DNA of 9,914 nucleotides from JANSWP01 sp041941305 (GTDB taxonomy: Bacteria > Bacteroidota > Bacteroidia > Chitinophagales > Saprospiraceae): NCBI GenBank assembly GCA_041941305.1, contig JBGTQJ010000116.1, positions 1 through 9,914 on the forward strand, given 5' to 3'. Positions 6,725 through 9,914 of this stretch are shown here, in pieces. Every line of letters begins with the position of its first letter. Position 1 is the first letter of the stretch. Under the pieces are notes generated by a model. That model was not told the DNA's origin. It worked only from the letters and a program-made list of their open reading frames with translations, and did no database searches. The translations under genes were made by a program, and so were the position numbers.

Positions 6725-9700
6725 TTAAGAAAATTTTATTCTAAACAACATTTTATACAATACGGGTACAAAGAGTAAGGTAATTACCGTCGCAAACAAC
6801 AAACCTATCATAATTGCGACTGCCATGGGTTCCCACATTAAGCCGCCACCGAGATAGAGTGGAATCAATCCTAAGGTTGTAGTAAAAGTGGTCAACAGAA
6901 TCGGTCTGAATCTTTGCTGCGCTGCAGCTACAATGGCGTCAAAAGGTTTGCGATTGAATTCATCCATCTCAATTTTGATGCGATCGATCAAAACGATGGC
7001 ATTGTTGATTACAATTCCAGCAAGTGAAATTACTCCGAGAAAGGCCATGAATCCAAAATAAGACCGGAAAAGTAGTAAGCCCAAAATAACACCAATCAAG
7101 CCTAGTGGAATGGTGCTCAAAACGATGAAGGTTTTGCGGAAAGAATTGAATTGAGTTACAAGTAATAGCAATATGATAAAACCTGCCAGAGGCAATTTGG
7201 CACCTACTGCTCCCATTGCTTCTCCACTTTGTTCAGATTCACCCCCTAAGGTGTAAGTATATCCAGGCTTCCAGTTTTTTGAACTTTCTTCTAACCAGGG
7301 TTTTAGGTTGTCTGTAATGTTGGATGCAGTAAACCCTGTTTGAGCATCACAACTGACATTGATGTTTCGATATAAATTTCTTCGAAGGATTTTAGCAAAT
7401 TGCCAGTCCGGAACAATATTGGCGACTTGCACCAGCGGTACTGATTTTCCCGAATTTTGGGCGAAAATGTTTAAGCCATTCAGCTCACGGACATCAATCT
7501 CCTGACTGCTTTCATTGCGCATCATGATCTTGATATTGTCTTCTCCATCTCTAAAAGATCCTGAGTTGAATCCTGTAAGTGCAGTACGCATAGAAATCGC
7601 GATGTCCTGATTGGTCACTCCTGCGCGATTGGCTTTGTTTTGGTCAATATCAACTACAAATTTTTTGATTTTGGGTCCCCAGTTGTCTTTGATGTTTTTA
7701 GCACCTGTGATTCGATTCATTTCCTGCTTGATGCTTTCGGAAATCCGGAATAATTCTTCTGGAGAATCGCCTGAAATTCGAACTTCCACGTCGCTTCCAC
7801 CACCTCCACCACCTGCCAGAGGTGCTACCCGAACATCTGCATCAGGGAAATTTTGGAAACAATAGTCATCCAGGACTTGAACTACGTTGCCATTTTCTTC
7901 AAAACTGGAGGTATTCAAAAGCAAGTGTGCATAACCGCTGTTTGCCTCCCCTGGCTGATAACCCAAATCATAGGATTTTGGTCCTTCTGCAATAAAAGTG
8001 GTCCAATCTACAATGCCATTTTCCCGTTCTTCATTAACCAATAGCTCTTCAGTGATGTAATTTTCAATTGCTGCAACGACTTCTGCTGTTCGTTCGATCT
8101 TTGTACCTAGTGGCAAATTCAAATCAAGAGTGACCAGGTTTCTATCACTATCTGGAAAAAAGATAAAGGGCAATCGAGGAAAGAGACTGAGGGAAAAAAC
8201 AAATAAAATAATAATGCCCAGAGTGAATAAGATTGGTTTTTTCAAAGCCTGGAGCAAAATTTTCTTGTACCAAACATTCAATCTGTCGAATAAAGAGGCT
8301 TTTTGACCTTCAGAATCATTTCCTTTTTTCAGTTTGACTCTAATGAAATTTGCCCCAAGGGTAGTAATCAAAGTCATTGCCAAAATCCAGGAAGACAACA
8401 ATGCCAGCGTAATGACACTAAACAAGGGTCCCATAATTTCCCCCATTGTGTTTTCTGCCAAAAAGAAGGCTAGAAAGGCTGCAGAGGTGGTTAAAGAGGA
8501 AACCAATAGCGGGACAATCAACTCCCGGCAAGAGTCAATTGCAGAAGCCACTGGAGCCATTCCATTTTCCATTTTTACCATCATGGACTCTGAGACGACA
8601 ATCGCATTATCTACAAGCATCCCCAAAGCCATGATTAGGGCTGCAAGAGATACCTGATTCAAACCAATATCGAAATAATCCATTAACATCAAGGTCATCA
8701 CCATTGCCATTGGAATGAGACTGGCAACTACCAATCCTGTCCTAAATCCTAAAAATAGCAACATCACAAGCAAGACAATTCCTACTGATTGGAGTACATT
8801 ATTGAGAAAATCACTGATCTTTTTATCGACAAAATAATCCTGGGCGGCAGTTCTGGTTAGTTTGATACCAACTGGGAGGGATTGATTGTATTGTGCAACT
8901 TTTTCATCTACAATTTCGCCCAGACGGGTCAAATTGGCACCATCTTTTAAAGCGATAGAGAGCACCAGACCTGGATTGCCATTGATACGCACGAGCCTAT
9001 CTGCCGGAGTTTTGTAATTGCGGACAATTCGGGTAATATCACCTAATTCAACTGTTTGACCTTCAGGGCCTACGGTAATGATGGTATGCTTTAAATCATC
9101 TATAGATTCGTAATTTCCTGTAGGTTCAAGTACAATTCTTTCATCCTCCAAACTCACTTGTCCTCCTGAAAAAACGATGTTGGTAGCTCCTATGATTCCT
9201 TGTAGCTGACTAGCGGTCAATCCAATTTCTGCCAGTCGGGCATTATCGAATTCAACATAAATTTGCTCTTCTTGTACGCCACTAATTTCTACTTCTGATG
9301 CATCTGGTAATTTGACCAGATCATCTCTAATGTCATCGGCATATTGTTTCAATTCGTAGTAAGAAAATCCATCTCCTTCCAATCCGAGCATAATTCCAAA
9401 TACCACTCCTAGTCCGTCATCCTTTACATCTGGTCCTTTGACACTTTCTGGAAGTTCTTCTCTGATTTCCTCAATTTTTCTTCGCAATCTATCCCAAACC
9501 GGCTGCAAATCCTTCTTTTTTATTTCAGGCGTCAACTCTACATTTACCACTGAAAGCCCTGTTCTGGATTCACTCGTCACATTTTTCAATTCAGGCAACT
9601 CTTGGGCTACCTTTTCAATTTTATCTGTCACCAATTCCTCTACCCGTTCCGGTGATGCTCCTGGAAACTGGGTTACTACAGAACAAATCCGAATGGTAAA

Positions 9701-9817
9701 TGGGGGCATCGAATCTCTAGATAAATTTTGATAACCCACCAAACCCATAGCAAGAATGACCAACAATATCATAATGGTCACCCGACTATTGTCAATTGCG
9801 ATTTTCGTTAAGTTCAT
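6725..9817 (-). CDS. RND-family efflux transporter, inner-membrane permease subunit (AcrB-like, HAE type)
   Basis: Complete 1030-residue protein, close to AcrB's 1049. This family pumps drugs, detergents or other amphiphiles from periplasm or inner membrane outward, powered by proton influx, with a periplasmic adaptor and a TolC-like channel. Visible layout: TM1 (about 11-30), large periplasmic loop (about 31-340), TM2-TM6 (about 341-487), TM7 (about 527-546), second periplasmic loop (about 547-873), and TM8-TM12 (about 874-1022). FPGASPERVEELVTDKIE (51-68) is the standard porter-domain start; ERPILLT-equivalent residues Arg969 and Thr976 match AcrB Arg971 and Thr978. TM4 reads GMLVDNAIVV (399-408) and TM10 GIVINNAIVLID (934-945), so AcrB Asp408 and Lys940 are both Asn here. 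A run of six glycines (669-674) lies in the loop entering the PC2 subdomain. No adaptor or outer-membrane gene is in the window; upstream is the likely place. Substrate is unknown. Start at 9817 is supported by an in-frame TGA four codons upstream. Confidence 0.95.
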   Translation of the reverse strand: MNLTKIAIDNSRVTIMILLVILAMGLVGYQNLSRDSMPPFTIRICSVVTQFPGASPERVEELVTDKIEKVAQELPELKNVTSESRTGLSVVNVELTPEIKKKDLQPVWDRLRRKIEEIREELPESVKGPDVKDDGLGVVFGIMLGLEGDGFSYYELKQYADDIRDDLVKLPDASEVEISGVQEEQIYVEFDNARLAEIGLTASQLQGIIGATNIVFSGGQVSLEDERIVLEPTGNYESIDDLKHTIITVGPEGQTVELGDITRIVRNYKTPADRLVRINGNPGLVLSIALKDGANLTRLGEIVDEKVAQYNQSLPVGIKLTRTAAQDYFVDKKISDFLNNVLQSVGIVLLVMLLFLGFRTGLVVASLIPMAMVMTLMLMDYFDIGLNQVSLAALIMALGMLVDNAIVVSESMMVKMENGMAPVASAIDSCRELIVPLLVSSLTTSAAFLAFFLAENTMGEIMGPLFSVITLALLSSWILAMTLITTLGANFIRVKLKKGNDSEGQKASLFDRLNVWYKKILLQALKKPILFTLGIIILFVFSLSLFPRLPFIFFPDSDRNLVTLDLNLPLGTKIERTAEVVAAIENYITEELLVNEERENGIVDWTTFIAEGPKSYDLGYQPGEANSGYAHLLLNTSSFEENGNVVQVLDDYCFQNFPDADVRVAPLAGGGGGGSDVEVRISGDSPEELFRISESIKQEMNRITGAKNIKDNWGPKIKKFVVDIDQNKANRAGVTNQDIAISMRTALTGFNSGSFRDGEDNIKIMMRNESSQEIDVRELNGLNIFAQNSGKSVPLVQVANIVPDWQFAKILRRNLYRNINVSCDAQTGFTASNITDNLKPWLEESSKNWKPGYTYTLGGESEQSGEAMGAVGAKLPLAGFIILLLLVTQFNSFRKTFIVLSTIPLGLIGVILGLLLFRSYFGFMAFLGVISLAGIVINNAIVLIDRIKIEMDEFNRKPFDAIVAAAQQRFRPILLTTFTTTLGLIPLYLGGGLMWEPMAVAIMIGLLFATVITLLFVPVLYKMLFRIKFS

Positions 9818-9820
9818 ACT

Positions 9821-9862
9821 CGGTTGTCAGTTGTCGGTTGTCGGTTGTCGGTTGTCGTTTGT
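9821..9862. repeat. Six-copy 7-bp tandem repeat (CGGTTGT) in the permease leader
   Basis: Plus-strand units are CGGTTGT (9821), CAGTTGT (9828), CGGTTGT (9835, 9842, 9849) and CGTTTGT (9856): four perfect copies and two with one mismatch. The array ends three bases before the permease ATG, so it forms most of the proximal 5' untranslated region and sits where a ribosome binding site would be. Slippage could change leader length in 7-base steps and alter translation or promoter spacing; that effect is inferred. Confidence 0.85.
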
Positions 9863-9865
9863 CCA

Positions 9866-9895
9866 TGCCTAAAATAGGTTGACCTGAATTAGGCA
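9866..9895. promoter_or_regulatory. Imperfect palindrome upstream of the permease, candidate operator or promoter
   Basis: TGCCTAA (9866-9872) and TTAGGCA (9889-9895) are perfect inverted arms; inside, AGGT (9876-9879) and ACCT (9882-9885) also pair, with 3-base internal mismatches on both sides. Read on the minus strand it overlaps a weak -7-like TATTTTAG (9876-9869), with a TTG 17 bases upstream (9896-9894), short of the usual 19. Efflux genes are often controlled by TetR/MarR-type repressors at such palindromes, but no regulator is visible and no terminator U-tract follows. The last 19 bases to the window edge show nothing recognisable. Confidence 0.35.
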
Positions 9896-9914
9896 ATTAT
9901 GAATAATCAAAGAG

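Noticed and set aside
9815..9866. Simple phase variation in which losing one 7-bp unit fuses the upstream ATG to the permease
   Set aside because: Loss of one unit would bring the ATG into frame, but the permease frame has a TGA across the variant unit four codons before its start, so the fusion would terminate unless that variant unit itself were lost. The permease also has its own ATG, so on/off switching by this route is unlikely.

Overview
The window reads as chromosomal DNA of a Bacteroidota bacterium, most likely a Saprospiria/Saprospiraceae-like marine or sludge organism. That is inferred from protein architecture: a pre-peptidase-like domain, an L-type lectin, Cys-Asp-Gly repeats and long tandem Ig/PKD-like arrays. 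The lack of Shine-Dalgarno sequences before both genes and the AT-leaning base composition agree with this. No species assignment is possible from the sequence alone.

Both genes lie on the minus strand. Entering from the right edge (9914 down), there is a short upstream region with an imperfect palindrome (9866-9895) and six copies of a 7-bp tandem repeat (9821-9862) ending 3 bases before a start codon. Next comes a complete 1030-residue RND inner-membrane efflux permease (9817-6725). A 306-bp gap (6724-6419) carries a degenerate 8-bp tandem repeat and a long hairpin directly behind the permease stop. From 6418 to the left edge runs the N-terminal 2139 codons of a giant secreted protein whose 3' end is outside the window. 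Because this frame never closes inside the window, ORF callers that need a stop codon would miss it, yet it fills two thirds of the sequence.

The giant protein has, in order, a signal peptide, a PPC-like beta domain, an L-type (legume-like) lectin domain, two Cys-Asp-Gly repeats and 20 tandem Ig/PKD-like domains of about 83 residues, each with exactly two cysteines. It looks like a carbohydrate-binding head on a long disulfide-stapled stalk, probably a surface adhesin exported by the type IX system. Its C-terminal sorting domain would be off-window.

Two features stand out. From residue 154 to the window edge (1986 codons) there is no lysine or arginine. In addition, the last 13 stalk domains follow a three-domain (about 750 bp) higher-order period. 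The permease and the giant protein have no obvious functional link; they are co-directional neighbours with a repeat-bearing gap between them.
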